DNA of 11,374 nt from CAYLXP01 sp964387425 (GCA_964387425.1 CAYLXP010000160.1:1-11374); one strand, 5' to 3'. Positions 1-7,084 are shown, counted from the stretch's first letter. The notes: generated by a model from the sequence alone, not told the origin. A program made the numbers and translations.

Positions 1-2
1 CG

Positions 3-704
3 ATGAAACCAGGATCATTCAAGCGTCCCTCGAAGCGGCATCAGCCGAAAGGCCTTTCTATACTCTACGAGGATCGAGATGTCCTCGTCGTGAATAAGGC
101 CAATGGTCTGCTTACGGTCGGCAACGACAAGGTCAGAGAGAACACGGCCTACTACCTCTTGACGAACTACGTGCGCAAAGGGAATGCGAAGTCTCGAAAC
201 CGGATCTTCGTTGTCCATCGGCTGGATCGCGACACCTCCGGCGTACTCGTGTTCGCCAAGCATGAATCCGCCAAGCGCTATCTTCAGGACACATGGCCGA
301 AGTTCAAGAAGACCTACTCTGCCGTTGTCCATGGCAGCATGCGCGAGAAGGAAGGGCTCATCACCTCCTATCTTGCGGAAAACCAGGCGCACAAGATGTA
401 CTCCGTTAACGATCCCAGGAAAGGCAAACTCGCGAAGACGGGTTATCGCGTGGTCCGGGAGAACAGCAACTACAGCCTGCTTGATATCGACCTGCTCACG
501 GGCCGCAAGAACCAGATTCGGGTTCACCTGTCCGAGAAGGGCCACGCGGTTGTCGGTGACCGGAAGTACGGAAAGAAGGAGGTCGGCAGCAAACGACTGT
601 GGCTCCACGCATCGAGCCTCACATTCACACACCCACACACCAGGGAATCGATGACCTTTACGGCACCACTCCCTCCGCACTTCCAATCGATCATGAAACG
701 ATGA
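3..704 (+). CDS. RluA-family RNA pseudouridine synthase
   Basis: Predicted to isomerise uridine to pseudouridine in rRNA or tRNA in the cytoplasm. The 233-aa protein has the RluA signature HRLDRDTSG at residues 72-80, in which Asp75 is the expected catalytic aspartate. The fold's other landmarks are visible: an opening strand ILYEDRDVLVVNKANG (about 20-35), a central KTYSAVVHG (about 104-112) and the late LLTGRKNQIRVHL block (about 164-176). There is no room for an N-terminal S4 RNA-binding domain, so it belongs to the short, S4-less RluA/TruC-like group. The RNA target cannot be told from sequence. The ATG lies two bases from the window edge, so no ribosome binding site can be seen and a slightly earlier start is possible. 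The gene stands alone, with a 135-base gap before the next gene on the same strand. The family assignment is secure; the exact subfamily is not. Confidence 0.93.
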   Translation: MKPGSFKRPSKRHQPKGLSILYEDRDVLVVNKANGLLTVGNDKVRENTAYYLLTNYVRKGNAKSRNRIFVVHRLDRDTSGVLVFAKHESAKRYLQDTWPKFKKTYSAVVHGSMREKEGLITSYLAENQAHKMYSVNDPRKGKLAKTGYRVVRENSNYSLLDIDLLTGRKNQIRVHLSEKGHAVVGDRKYGKKEVGSKRLWLHASSLTFTHPHTRESMTFTAPLPPHFQSIMKR

Positions 705-754
705 ACGGCGTTTCCTCTTCTAATATGCGGCCATGGGGACGCTCCAAAAAAGAT

Positions 755-781
755 TAAACTTTGTATTGCAAAGTACTTTGC
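755..781 (+). promoter_or_regulatory. CTTTG/CAAAG operator-like motif upstream of the exosortase gene
   Basis: The motif has the form taaactttg-N4-gcaaag-N-actttgc. It consists of a CTTTG half-site, an inverted CAAAG half-site and a further CTTTG in direct orientation. The same arrangement recurs at 4490-4516 with 23 of 27 identical bases. It sits 59 bases before the exosortase start codon and overlaps the candidate -35 box. I infer a binding site for an unidentified regulator; no regulator gene in the window is an obvious partner. Confidence 0.5.
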
Positions 782-794
782 CGTGCCGTAATCT
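766..794 (+). promoter_or_regulatory. Candidate sigma-70-like promoter for the exosortase operon
   Basis: A possible -35 box TTGCAA (766-771) and -10 box TAATCT (789-794) are separated by 17 bases, about 45 bases before the ATG at 840. The -35 lies inside the CTTTG/CAAAG motif, which would suit repression or activation at that motif. Both boxes are imperfect and sigma-factor preferences in this organism are unknown, so this is a tentative call. Confidence 0.3.
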
Positions 795-839
795 ATTTCT
801 GTCGCCAGGGCAAGAGCCACAAAAGGGAGACACGCCACA

Positions 840-1337
840 ATGGAGAAAAGACAGATACGCAACGCCTTCCTGGTGATCGTGGGCATTGTCCTGTTGTCGC
901 GCCTGTTCCCTCACTTCTTCTTCCTCGCTCTCGGTCATCCGGCCGCATACCTGGCAAGCTGGTGGCTCGGGGTCCCCTGCGCAGACATGGCTGAAGGCGT
1001 TCTGTTGATGGACAAGGCGCTGCCGATTGCCGTCACACCACAGTGCAGCGGGGCGGATTTTCTCGCTCTACTATGCGGCATTGCGACGCCTTTTTTGACC
1101 TCCCCCCAGCGACGACGCTACTGGTGGCTGGCAGCTCCCGGTGCGGTGGCGGTAACGATTGCCACCAATAGCTGCCGCATCATTACCGGCTGGTACTCGG
1201 GGGTTTGGGCCCGCCAGGCTCTCTCCCAGACATACTGGCCCGGCGTTCATCTCGCTACGGGCATTGTTGTTTTTCTCACGGTTCTCGTGGCTGTCCACGG
1301 CATCTTAACACTACTGGATAGGAGAGTGTGCGCATGA
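840..1337 (+). CDS. xrtK: Exosortase, XrtK-like (dedicated envelope-protein sorting transpeptidase)
   Basis: Predicted inner-membrane cysteine protease/transpeptidase that cleaves and transfers proteins carrying a PEP-like C-terminal sorting tail. The 165-aa protein is almost wholly hydrophobic. It carries the exosortase triad in order: Cys69 in QCSGADF, Arg113 in TNSCRI and His137 in GVHLATG, each at a membrane edge. It is much shorter than the usual EpsH-type exosortases (near 300 aa) and fits the small single-target types. The start is supported by an AGGGAGA ribosome binding site about 10 bases upstream. The stop codon overlaps the next start as ATGA, so the enzyme is translationally coupled to its presumed sole substrate. 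The exosortase call is strong. Assignment to type K rests on small size plus the MSEP-CTERM-like neighbour and is recalled family knowledge rather than a search result. Confidence 0.82.
   Translation: MEKRQIRNAFLVIVGIVLLSRLFPHFFFLALGHPAAYLASWWLGVPCADMAEGVLLMDKALPIAVTPQCSGADFLALLCGIATPFLTSPQRRRYWWLAAPGAVAVTIATNSCRIITGWYSGVWARQALSQTYWPGVHLATGIVVFLTVLVAVHGILTLLDRRVCA
1320..1324 (+). promoter_or_regulatory. Ribosome binding site that sets the start of the MSEP-CTERM-like gene
   Basis: AGGAG lies 9 bases before ATG 1334 but only 3 bases before the alternative GTG at 1328. This favours the ATG, which gives a clean ATGA overlap with the exosortase stop codon. Confidence 0.6.
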
Positions 1338-4213
1338 AACCACGCTATCGTTCACTGCCGGAATTCCTCCGCTCGCCCTGGTGCCTGCTCTGGGCCGGAC
1401 TCTTACCCCAGGGCCTGTTGGCCCTGCTGAACACGCGGGCCTGGCTACTCGTCCGGGGCGAGGTCTCGGAGCTGCAGAGCCGGCTATTCACCACCATCGG
1501 CACCTTCGAGTTCCTGATCTTTGTCAGCCTTGCCGCGTTGCTTGCCGTCTACCTGGTTCAGCGACGCCAACTCGGGTGGGTCGTTTGCATTCCTCTTTTC
1601 ATCGCCCACGTGGGCTATCTCTGGCTCGTGACGTCCTACATGGACGACCTCCTGCCAGGGGAAGTCACACGCTGGATGCTGCCCCCCCAGGTTTTTCTCT
1701 TCAGCCAGTTCACGCTGATGATGCCGGCGACGTTCTACTTCGCGGCACGCGTAGCCTGCTTCCCGATGACAAACCACCCCTGGAAGGATATCGGCATCAC
1801 GCTGGGCACGGTCGTGATGGTTCCCCTGATCTGGTATCTCGGGATTCTGGTTGGGTCGAGGGCGTTCCGTTTCGACGGCGTGGAAATGCTGTGGATCGTA
1901 TTCTGGGTCACGGCGACCATACTCACCATCATGGCGTTTCTCCGCCTGCTGATGATGGTCTACAAATGGACATGCCGCGTACAACAGCATCGCTGGATCT
2001 TCATTCTCCTCGCAGCCGTGTTTGGCCCGATCGGCGGGCTTTCGTTAAACTCGGTTATTCCATTCCCCGTTGACCTGCAGTATCCCGCGATCTACATCCT
2101 CACGCTCCTGAACGCCGCCATACTTCTGATCCCCCGCCTCGAAAACCGGGCGTGGCTCTCCCGCATCTGGTTTGCACGTTGCGCCGTCCTGCCGTTCTCG
2201 CTCTACTTCTTCCTGCTCTTCCTCCCCTTCCTGCCGCTGTCCCTGCCGGCCATGTTTGCAGCCGGTGCGGGCTTCCTGATCCTGGCGCCGACCTTCCTGT
2301 TTGCGATCCACATCCAGCTGCTCATCGATGAAGGCAAAGAGGTCGTGACGGCAATTGGCCGCGGACGAACCGTGCTCTGCGTTGTCGCAGCCCTGGCACT
2401 CCTCCCCGGGATCTTGACGACCAACGCCTTGCTCGACCGCCGCAGTCTCACGGCCGCTATTGATGCTGTCTACACACCCGACCCGCTCTCGCAGCCCCGT
2501 ATCTCTGCCCACCGGGCAGCTCGCGCGTTGAAACGGCTCGATGCCGACAAGCGCGGCATCTACCTCCCCTTCGTCAGCGGCGCCTACCGGAAGTTGGTCT
2601 TCGACGGCATGGTACTGCAGGATCGCAAGATCGCGGAGATGTACCAGCTCTTTACCGGCGAACCTCTGGACGGGGAAGAGGGTCACCGAAATCGGAACCT
2701 CCTGTTCAACTTCTGGACTGGCTGGCGCGGCACAACGAGCCGTGATAATGCCGTGCCGTCTCCACCACGAACCGTAATACTCAAATCGACCGACGTATCC
2801 CGCGTAGAAACGAATGGCATGGTGTCCGCGACGGTTACCTTGACGCTGGTCAACAAGAATCGCTCCAACGCCGAATACGTGACGCGACTGGAACCATCCC
2901 CCGGCGTTCTGGTCTCAGGTTACTGGCTGGATGTAGAAGGCGAGAAGAAGCCGGGGCGCCTCTATGAGAAGCGTGCCGCGATGTGGGTTTACCACATGAT
3001 CCGCGACATCGTTCGCCGCGATCCCGGACTCCTCATCTATGAAGAACCGCACAAGCTGAAACTGAATGTCTATCCCTTCGCCCGCAACCAGACACGCACA
3101 ACGGGAATCGAGTTTCTCTTTCCCGCCGGCATGCCGGCATCGGTCAAGGTGGACGGTCGATTCGTCAGACTCACCGAGGCCGGTTCATCTAATGCAAACG
3201 ACCCACTATTGCTGAAGGGCCCGGCCGCCACCAAAGGTGTTCTCGCATTCGCAAGTGCCGGAGCAGCCCTGGGAAGACCCATTAAGCGCAGGCCATTAAT
3301 CCATGTTCTGATCGACCAATCGGCTGCCGCGGAAGCCGTCTCCGCCGCGGATTGGCAGCAGCGCCTAGGCGCCCTCGAAAAGCAATTGCCTTCCGACGCT
3401 CGCTACCATGTGGCCGGAGTGAACTACGACACCCACTTGCTGACTCCCGAGCCCGTGGCGTTCTCGGCAGCTCGTGATGCCATGGCAAAGATCAGACAGA
3501 TCAAGACCGAGGGCGGGCTGGCGCATCACCAGGCCATTCGTCGCGGAGTGGCGGCCTGGCGCGAGGAACCCCTCCAAACTAGACGCGAAACCGTTCCCAT
3601 GTTCCTGCTCCTATTGGCACCAGGCTCGAAACCCACCCCAATCGAATCCCTCAGCGGACTCGACTTCTTCACTCCTGACGTTCTGGGCTACTGGATAGAT
3701 AGCAGCAACACGCTATCCCATTGCTCGTATCGTACGGGCGAGTCATCTACCGCCTATCGCCTGCCCACACCTCAGCCGGTCCTGTTCCCGATGGATAACG
3801 GCACACAGTGTCTGCTCCCCGCACATCCTGGCGCCGTCATTGTCGAGGCCCCCGACAGCACGCTCAAGGGCACCCGTGTGATCTCCGACAAGGCCGCCCA
3901 GTATGTAGCCGGAATGGCGCTGTGGTCACAGTGGTACGACACCGTCGTCAATCCGGCCTTGCTCGACGATCGTTACAAGCAGCTTGTTGTCGACAGCCGT
4001 GCCGCCGGCATCATGATCCCGGTCACCTCTTTCATGGTCGTCGAGAACACGGCCCAGGAGGCCATGCTGGAACGCAAACACAAAGAGGCCATGGATGCAC
4101 AGAGCGCACTCGACTTTGACGAACACCAGGAATCCCCCGAGCCGGGCTTCTGGCTACTCTTCGTCCCGGTCCTGCTCCTGGCCAACCGCAAATCTCGTAA
4201 AGGAAAGACGTAG
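1334..4213 (+). CDS. MSEP-CTERM-type membrane protein with VIT/VWA-like exported region, presumed exosortase substrate
   Basis: A 959-aa protein in three parts. Residues about 15-370 hold roughly 11 hydrophobic helices. Residues about 480-600 resemble a VIT (vault/inter-alpha-trypsin) domain: a beta-rich TLTLVNKNRSNAEYV strand, then GRLYEKRAAMWVYHMI, LLIYEEPHKLKLNVYPF and TTGIEFLFP. Residues about 650-800 look like a VWA-type Rossmann domain opening with HVLIDQSAAAE. Its metal site is degenerate: Asp661 and Ser663 remain, but the second serine of DxSxS is Ala665. The last 26 residues are SPEP, a hydrophobic helix and a basic tail (NRKSRKGK), the layout of an exosortase recognition signal. It starts at ATG 1334, overlapping the exosortase stop. 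It is probably anchored in the inner membrane with the VIT/VWA part outside and is processed by XrtK. The cellular role is unknown. The VWA call is weaker than the VIT and sorting-tail calls. Confidence 0.82.
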   Translation: MKPRYRSLPEFLRSPWCLLWAGLLPQGLLALLNTRAWLLVRGEVSELQSRLFTTIGTFEFLIFVSLAALLAVYLVQRRQLGWVVCIPLFIAHVGYLWLVTSYMDDLLPGEVTRWMLPPQVFLFSQFTLMMPATFYFAARVACFPMTNHPWKDIGITLGTVVMVPLIWYLGILVGSRAFRFDGVEMLWIVFWVTATILTIMAFLRLLMMVYKWTCRVQQHRWIFILLAAVFGPIGGLSLNSVIPFPVDLQYPAIYILTLLNAAILLIPRLENRAWLSRIWFARCAVLPFSLYFFLLFLPFLPLSLPAMFAAGAGFLILAPTFLFAIHIQLLIDEGKEVVTAIGRGRTVLCVVAALALLPGILTTNALLDRRSLTAAIDAVYTPDPLSQPRISAHRAARALKRLDADKRGIYLPFVSGAYRKLVFDGMVLQDRKIAEMYQLFTGEPLDGEEGHRNRNLLFNFWTGWRGTTSRDNAVPSPPRTVILKSTDVSRVETNGMVSATVTLTLVNKNRSNAEYVTRLEPSPGVLVSGYWLDVEGEKKPGRLYEKRAAMWVYHMIRDIVRRDPGLLIYEEPHKLKLNVYPFARNQTRTTGIEFLFPAGMPASVKVDGRFVRLTEAGSSNANDPLLLKGPAATKGVLAFASAGAALGRPIKRRPLIHVLIDQSAAAEAVSAADWQQRLGALEKQLPSDARYHVAGVNYDTHLLTPEPVAFSAARDAMAKIRQIKTEGGLAHHQAIRRGVAAWREEPLQTRRETVPMFLLLLAPGSKPTPIESLSGLDFFTPDVLGYWIDSSNTLSHCSYRTGESSTAYRLPTPQPVLFPMDNGTQCLLPAHPGAVIVEAPDSTLKGTRVISDKAAQYVAGMALWSQWYDTVVNPALLDDRYKQLVVDSRAAGIMIPVTSFMVVENTAQEAMLERKHKEAMDAQSALDFDEHQESPEPGFWLLFVPVLLLANRKSRKGKT

Positions 4214-4304
4214 ACGTGACAACGTAACAAGAGTGAGGTTTCAGTGTTCGGTAGTCGGACGATGCTGCACGCTTCAGGCAGATCACGATATGGTCACTGC
4301 GTAC

Positions 4305-4324
4305 GTAGTTCGGCCTTTAGGCCG
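4305..4324 (+). repeat. Short dispersed palindromic repeat, complete copy
   Basis: The 16-base string gtagttcggcctttag (4305-4320) recurs exactly at 11325-11340. Here it runs on into a perfect hairpin cggcc-TTTA-ggccg (4311-4324). The other copy stops in the loop. Two exact copies 7 kb apart, both in non-coding DNA, suggest a genome-wide intergenic repeat family. Confidence 0.55.
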
Positions 4325-4342
4325 TTGCGGCCCAACTGGCCG

Positions 4343-4359
4343 CTGACGCGCAGCGTCAG
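4343..4359. repeat. Perfect 7-bp stem hairpin in the spacer
   Basis: ctgacgc (4343-4349) pairs with gcgtcag (4353-4359) across a 3-base loop. No T-run follows, so it is unlikely to be an intrinsic terminator by itself. It may be part of the surrounding palindromic element. Confidence 0.5.
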
Positions 4360-4412
4360 AATACCTCCCCCTGAAACCTGAACACTGAAACCTGAAACCT
4401 CACAACAAAAAC

Positions 4413-4418
4413 AGGAGG
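4413..4418 (+). promoter_or_regulatory. Strong ribosome binding site that fixes the 4428 start
   Basis: A full AGGAGG lies 9 bases before ATG 4428. The alternative in-frame ATG at 4581, where the conserved-looking part of the protein begins, has no such site. The longer, low-complexity N-terminus is therefore probably real. Confidence 0.7.
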
Positions 4419-4427
4419 AACATCACA

Positions 4428-5219
4428 ATGACACAAGACGACATCCCGGCAAATCGCACCACGGACCACAGCGCCTCTTCTCACGCCCCTAAACTTTGCA
4501 CCGCAAAGGACTTTGCATCAAAAGAGCCGCCACCACTGCCCCCCTCCGATTTCGAGCAGGACTACGCGCCTCTCGACGACATGAGCGCAGTCAACATCGT
4601 TGACGCCACACTCAAACGCCCGGGCCGCATCACGTACGCGATCACAAGTAGCGACGGGAAACGGCTACGGCCTGCCCTGTTGCTCATTATCATCCTCTGC
4701 ATGGCGGGGCATGGGCTCGCAATGGGCTCCTTCTCCGGAGGGCATCAACTCTGGTTCGTGCCGCTCAAGCTGGTTGCGGGGCTCCTGGTCAGCGCCATAA
4801 TCTGTCTTCCCTCGCTCTACATCCTCAGTAGCCTGAGCGGCGCCCAACAGACGCTCGTGGAGATGTGGGGCATACTTCTGCACGCGCTGGCGCTGGCCGC
4901 ACTCCTCATGGTCGGCTTCACGCCCATCGCGTGGGTCTTTGCACAGTCAACAGATGCCGCCGCCTTCATGGGTACGCTGCACCTGGTGTTCTGGTGCGCG
5001 TCTGCGTTCTTCGCGTTCAAGCTGCTGAACACGGTGCTGGGCTATCTCAACAAGGGAACGCATCCTACGCTCCGCCTCTGGGCCGTCATGTTCATGATGG
5101 TGGTACTGCAGATGACGACCACCCTGCGCCCGTTTATTGGGGAGTACACCACTCTGCAGGTAGACGAGAAGCGCTTCTTCGCTGCACACTGGCTGGCCGC
5201 CGTGAAGGGATCGAACTAA
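4428..5219 (+). CDS. Five-helix membrane protein (Yip1-like / 'WH2-annotated' family type)
   Basis: A 263-aa protein of unknown function. Residues 1-50 are hydrophilic and proline-rich (PPPLPPSDFEQD), probably a cytoplasmic tail. After NIVDATLKRPGRI (about 55-67) come five hydrophobic segments between roughly residues 82 and 240. The fifth ends in TTTLRPFIG, followed by an aromatic-rich tail (KRFFAAHWL). The IVDATLKRPGRI start and LRPFIG end resemble Yip1-like proteins of PVC and Bacteroidota bacteria, some of which carry the doubtful label actin-binding WH2 protein; this is recollection, not a search. It overlaps the next gene as TAATG, so the two are probably co-translated and may form a complex. 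A CTTTG/CAAAG motif lies inside its first codons. The gene is clearly real; its function is not assigned. Confidence 0.8.
   Translation: MTQDDIPANRTTDHSASSHAPKLCTAKDFASKEPPPLPPSDFEQDYAPLDDMSAVNIVDATLKRPGRITYAITSSDGKRLRPALLLIIILCMAGHGLAMGSFSGGHQLWFVPLKLVAGLLVSAIICLPSLYILSSLSGAQQTLVEMWGILLHALALAALLMVGFTPIAWVFAQSTDAAAFMGTLHLVFWCASAFFAFKLLNTVLGYLNKGTHPTLRLWAVMFMMVVLQMTTTLRPFIGEYTTLQVDEKRFFAAHWLAAVKGSN
4490..4516 (+). promoter_or_regulatory. Intragenic CTTTG/CAAAG motif (second copy)
   Basis: This matches the motif at 755-781 at 23 of 27 positions, including all three half-sites CTTTG, CAAAG and CTTTG. It lies within codons 21-30 (peptide around KLCTAKDFA), in the poorly constrained N-terminal tail. 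I infer a shared regulator site, with binding just inside the gene to block or modulate transcription. Chance is unlikely given the match length, but only two copies are visible here. Confidence 0.5.
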
Positions 5220-5953
5220 TGGCTGCCATCCCGACACCCGGTATGATCTGCCGCATGCCGCCATCTCAGTTGCTGGCAGATCCGGAACGCGGGCAATCGA
5301 CATTGGGCAGCGTGATGGGGACGGTTGTCACGCTGGTGATCGGCACGCTTGCCTATGGATTCTCCTTCGGCCTCTGGCGTGCACCGGAACAGGGCTTGTA
5401 CTCTGCTATTAAGATGCCGGCACTCTTTCTCTCGATCATCGGAACCACCACCCTAATCAACGGCATGATCGCCCCCCTGCTGGGGGTCCCTATCCGGTTG
5501 AGACAGACGCTGCGAGCCATGCTCTACGCCATGGCAATCACGGCTTCGATTCTCGGTGCATTCGCTCCGGTCGTCGTCTTTGTCGTTCTGCAGATTCCGC
5601 CGCCGCTGCCAAGCGCGCTCGGGAAGCACGCGATGCACCCCGATGTTCAAACATCGATGGCCGTGTTCTGGCCGCTACTCCTGTCGCATATCGTCCTGAT
5701 CGCATGCGCCGGAGTCACCGGCTGTCTCCGGCTGCGCTCCGTGCTGCGGGCAATCGCTCCCTCACGCGCGAAAGCCGCCCGCGTGCTCGCGGTCTGGATT
5801 GTCGTAACGGGATTCGTTGGCGGAGAACTCTCCTGGCTATTCAGCCCCTTTCTCTGTAAGCCGGACTTCCCGCCTCATTTCATTGCGCGCACCTACCAGG
5901 AAGGGAACTTCTACGAACAAGTCTACCGCGGTATTCGCTCGGTTGCCTTTTGA
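5219..5953 (+). CDS. Five-helix membrane protein, partner of the preceding gene
   Basis: A 244-aa protein starting at the ATG that overlaps the previous stop (TAATG). The reading frame is open further upstream, but only inside the preceding gene. Five hydrophobic segments are visible: VMGTVVTLVIGTLAYGF, PALFLSIIGTTTLING, YAMAITASILGAF with VVVFVVLQI, FWPLLLSHIVLIACAGV and VLAVWIVVTGFVGGEL. The C-terminus GGELSWLFSPFLCKPDFP, then GNFYEQVYRGI, matches the G-x-x-L-x-W-L-x-x-P-F ... NFY pattern I associate with small PVC/Bacteroidota membrane proteins sometimes called actin-binding WH2 proteins, a label with no support here. The resemblance of its end to LRPFIG in the preceding protein suggests a distantly related pair. 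Function is unknown; the coupled genes suggest a heteromeric membrane complex. Confidence 0.8.
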   Translation: MAAIPTPGMICRMPPSQLLADPERGQSTLGSVMGTVVTLVIGTLAYGFSFGLWRAPEQGLYSAIKMPALFLSIIGTTTLINGMIAPLLGVPIRLRQTLRAMLYAMAITASILGAFAPVVVFVVLQIPPPLPSALGKHAMHPDVQTSMAVFWPLLLSHIVLIACAGVTGCLRLRSVLRAIAPSRAKAARVLAVWIVVTGFVGGELSWLFSPFLCKPDFPPHFIARTYQEGNFYEQVYRGIRSVAF

Positions 5954-6014
5954 GCACTTTTGGGATCGCCCAATATCTGCTAGTAGTGTCGTGACCCTAC
6001 AGGAGGCGATCTCA

Positions 6015-6581
6015 ATGGAATTCAAAGAACTGGTCAGAGCCACACGGAGCTATCGACGCTACAAACAGACACCCATCACAGAAGAGACCTTGCGCGAGCT
6101 GGTTGACCTCGCTCGCCTGGCGGCATCGGGCAGCAACCTCCAACCGCTCAAGTACGCGCTCTCGTGTGACGTCGATACCAACGCCAAGGTCTTCCCCTGC
6201 CTAATATGGGCGGGTTACCTCGAAGACTGGCCGGGGCCTGTCGAGGGCGAACGGCCGATGGGCTACATCACCGTCCTGCTCGACAAGAGCATCACCGACT
6301 ACGCGGGCTGCGACCATGGTATCGCCTCCCAGAACATCGTGCTTGGCGCCATGGAGCGCGGAATCGGCGCCTGCATCATCAAGGCCGTCAAACGCGACGA
6401 GCTGGCCCCCATATTGGATATCCCCGAGCAGTACGAGATTCTCCATGTCATCGCACTGGGGGAACCCAACGAAGAGGTGATCCTGGAACCGGTTGGCCCC
6501 GGGGGCGACATCCGCTACTACCGCGATGCCGACGGCGGCCACCATGTGCCCAAGCGGGAGTTGGAGGATATTGTTTTGTAG
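6015..6581 (+). CDS. Nitroreductase-family FMN oxidoreductase
   Basis: Predicted cytoplasmic flavoprotein that uses NAD(P)H to reduce nitro, quinone or similar substrates. The natural substrate is unknown. The 188-aa protein opens with MEFKELVRATRSYRRY, whose Arg-Ser-x-Arg-x-aromatic stretch (11-16) is the usual FMN-phosphate contact. LARLAASGSNLQPLKYAL (about 27-44) is the second conserved flavin-site block. The C-terminal half has GIASQNIVLGAMERGIGACII, the usual late helix followed by the glycine turn. The start at 6015 is set by AGGAGG at 6001-6006, 8 bases upstream. Reading-frame sequence before that overlaps the preceding membrane protein and is not coding. The gene follows that one by 61 bases on the same strand, so cotranscription is possible but functional linkage is not evident. 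Confidence 0.88.
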   Translation: MEFKELVRATRSYRRYKQTPITEETLRELVDLARLAASGSNLQPLKYALSCDVDTNAKVFPCLIWAGYLEDWPGPVEGERPMGYITVLLDKSITDYAGCDHGIASQNIVLGAMERGIGACIIKAVKRDELAPILDIPEQYEILHVIALGEPNEEVILEPVGPGGDIRYYRDADGGHHVPKRELEDIVL

Positions 6582-6598
6582 GCCCCGCGTCTCGGGGC
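6582..6598 (+). terminator. Candidate hairpin terminator after the nitroreductase gene
   Basis: gccccg (6582-6587) pairs perfectly with cggggc (6593-6598) over a 5-base loop, immediately after the stop codon. The downstream stretch is only moderately T-rich (ctaatctttc), so termination strength is uncertain. The position between convergent genes fits a terminator. Confidence 0.45.
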
Positions 6599-6703
6599 AC
6601 CCTAATCTTTCGACTCAATCTTTCTCCCTAATCTTCGTCAAAGAGATTACGGCGAAAGAACAAGGCGAAAGACAAAGAGGGACAGAGGCTGTCTATCCAA
6701 GGC
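6599..6703. repeat. Convergent intergenic spacer with short tandem-like repeats
   Basis: Non-coding DNA between two converging genes. ccctaatctt occurs at about 6600 and again at about 6627. ggcgaaaga occurs twice about 13 bases apart (6651 and 6664), with the partly complementary tctttcg at about 6606-6612. Read on the minus strand, the tract is T/C-rich and could help end the Nudix transcript. Nothing further is recognisable. Confidence 0.35.
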
Positions 6704-7081
6704 TCAGTGTGCCAACGCCTTCGCAATCGGAATATCCGCAGGCGCAAGCTCGTAGTCCAGCAGCGCATCGACAGGAACCCACTCCGCCTGGTCGTGAACG
6801 GAAAGCGTCAGATTGCCGGATTGGATCTCGGCTTCGTAGGCAACGATTACGAAGGCGCCGTGATCGTAGTGGTACTCGCTCTCGGCAACCTTGCTGCCGA
6901 TGGTGCAGATCAGCGCCAGCTCCTCCTCCAGCTCGCGCGCCAGGCACGCTTCCGGCGTCTCCCCGTCATGCACCTTCCCTCCCGGGAATTCCCACTGTCC
7001 GGCAAGATGCTCCCCCGCCGCACGGCGCGTTAACAGCACCTTCCCGCCATCACGAATAATCGCTGCCGTTACCGTCCGCAT
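6704..7081 (-). CDS. Nudix hydrolase, MutT-like (8-oxo-dGTP / CTP pyrophosphohydrolase type)
   Basis: Predicted cytoplasmic hydrolase of nucleoside diphosphate-X compounds, most like the MutT group that removes oxidised dGTP or related nucleotides. The 125-aa length is typical. The Nudix box spans about residues 34-56, from GGKVHDGETPEAC to RELEEELAL. All metal-binding glutamates and the Arg-Glu pair are present, while the penultimate glycine is alanine, a tolerated change. LLTRRAAGEHLAGQWEFPGG before the box is characteristic of MutT-like enzymes. It is the last gene of a three-gene minus-strand operon, beginning 3 bases after the cupin stop codon. Substrate specificity cannot be set from sequence. 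Confidence 0.92.
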   Translation of the reverse strand: MRTVTAAIIRDGGKVLLTRRAAGEHLAGQWEFPGGKVHDGETPEACLARELEEELALICTIGSKVAESEYHYDHGAFVIVAYEAEIQSGNLTLSVHDQAEWVPVDALLDYELAPADIPIAKALAH

Positions 7082-7084
7082 CGC

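Larger units (their letters stand above)
4235..4401. repeat. Inverted-repeat-bounded element of about 167 bp
   Basis: The left end gaggtttcagtgttc (4235-4249) is answered at the right by gaacactgaaacct (4380-4393), followed by an extra gaaacct copy and a final c (4401). Allowing for that 7-base duplication, the arms are exact reverse complements. The interior is hairpin-rich and non-coding. This layout resembles a small non-autonomous mobile element or REP-type insertion. No target duplication is obvious, so a locally evolved repeat is the alternative. Confidence 0.5.
4214..4427. other. Repeat-rich intergenic spacer
   Basis: These 214 bases hold no gene but are densely structured: a long-range inverted repeat at the edges, two perfect hairpins in the middle, a short dispersed repeat and a run of CTGAAAC units before the next ribosome binding site. 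No poly-T tract follows either hairpin, so a classical terminator is not evident and readthrough from the exosortase operon remains possible. Confidence 0.6.

Noticed and set aside
15..686. A 223-codon minus-strand frame opposite the pseudouridine synthase
   Set aside because: The plus strand has a clear RluA signature; the antisense product shows no family features.
4311..4359. Intrinsic terminators after the MSEP-CTERM-like gene
   Set aside because: Both hairpins are perfect, but neither is followed by a T-run on either strand in a useful position.
4865..5218. Upstream extension of the second five-helix protein
   Set aside because: It lies wholly inside the preceding gene in another frame and is Arg/His/Gly-rich without membrane character. 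The TAATG overlap at 5217-5221 gives a natural start.
5817..6014. N-terminal extension of the nitroreductase
   Set aside because: It overlaps the preceding gene, and a perfect AGGAGG sits 8 bases before ATG 6015, where family similarity begins.
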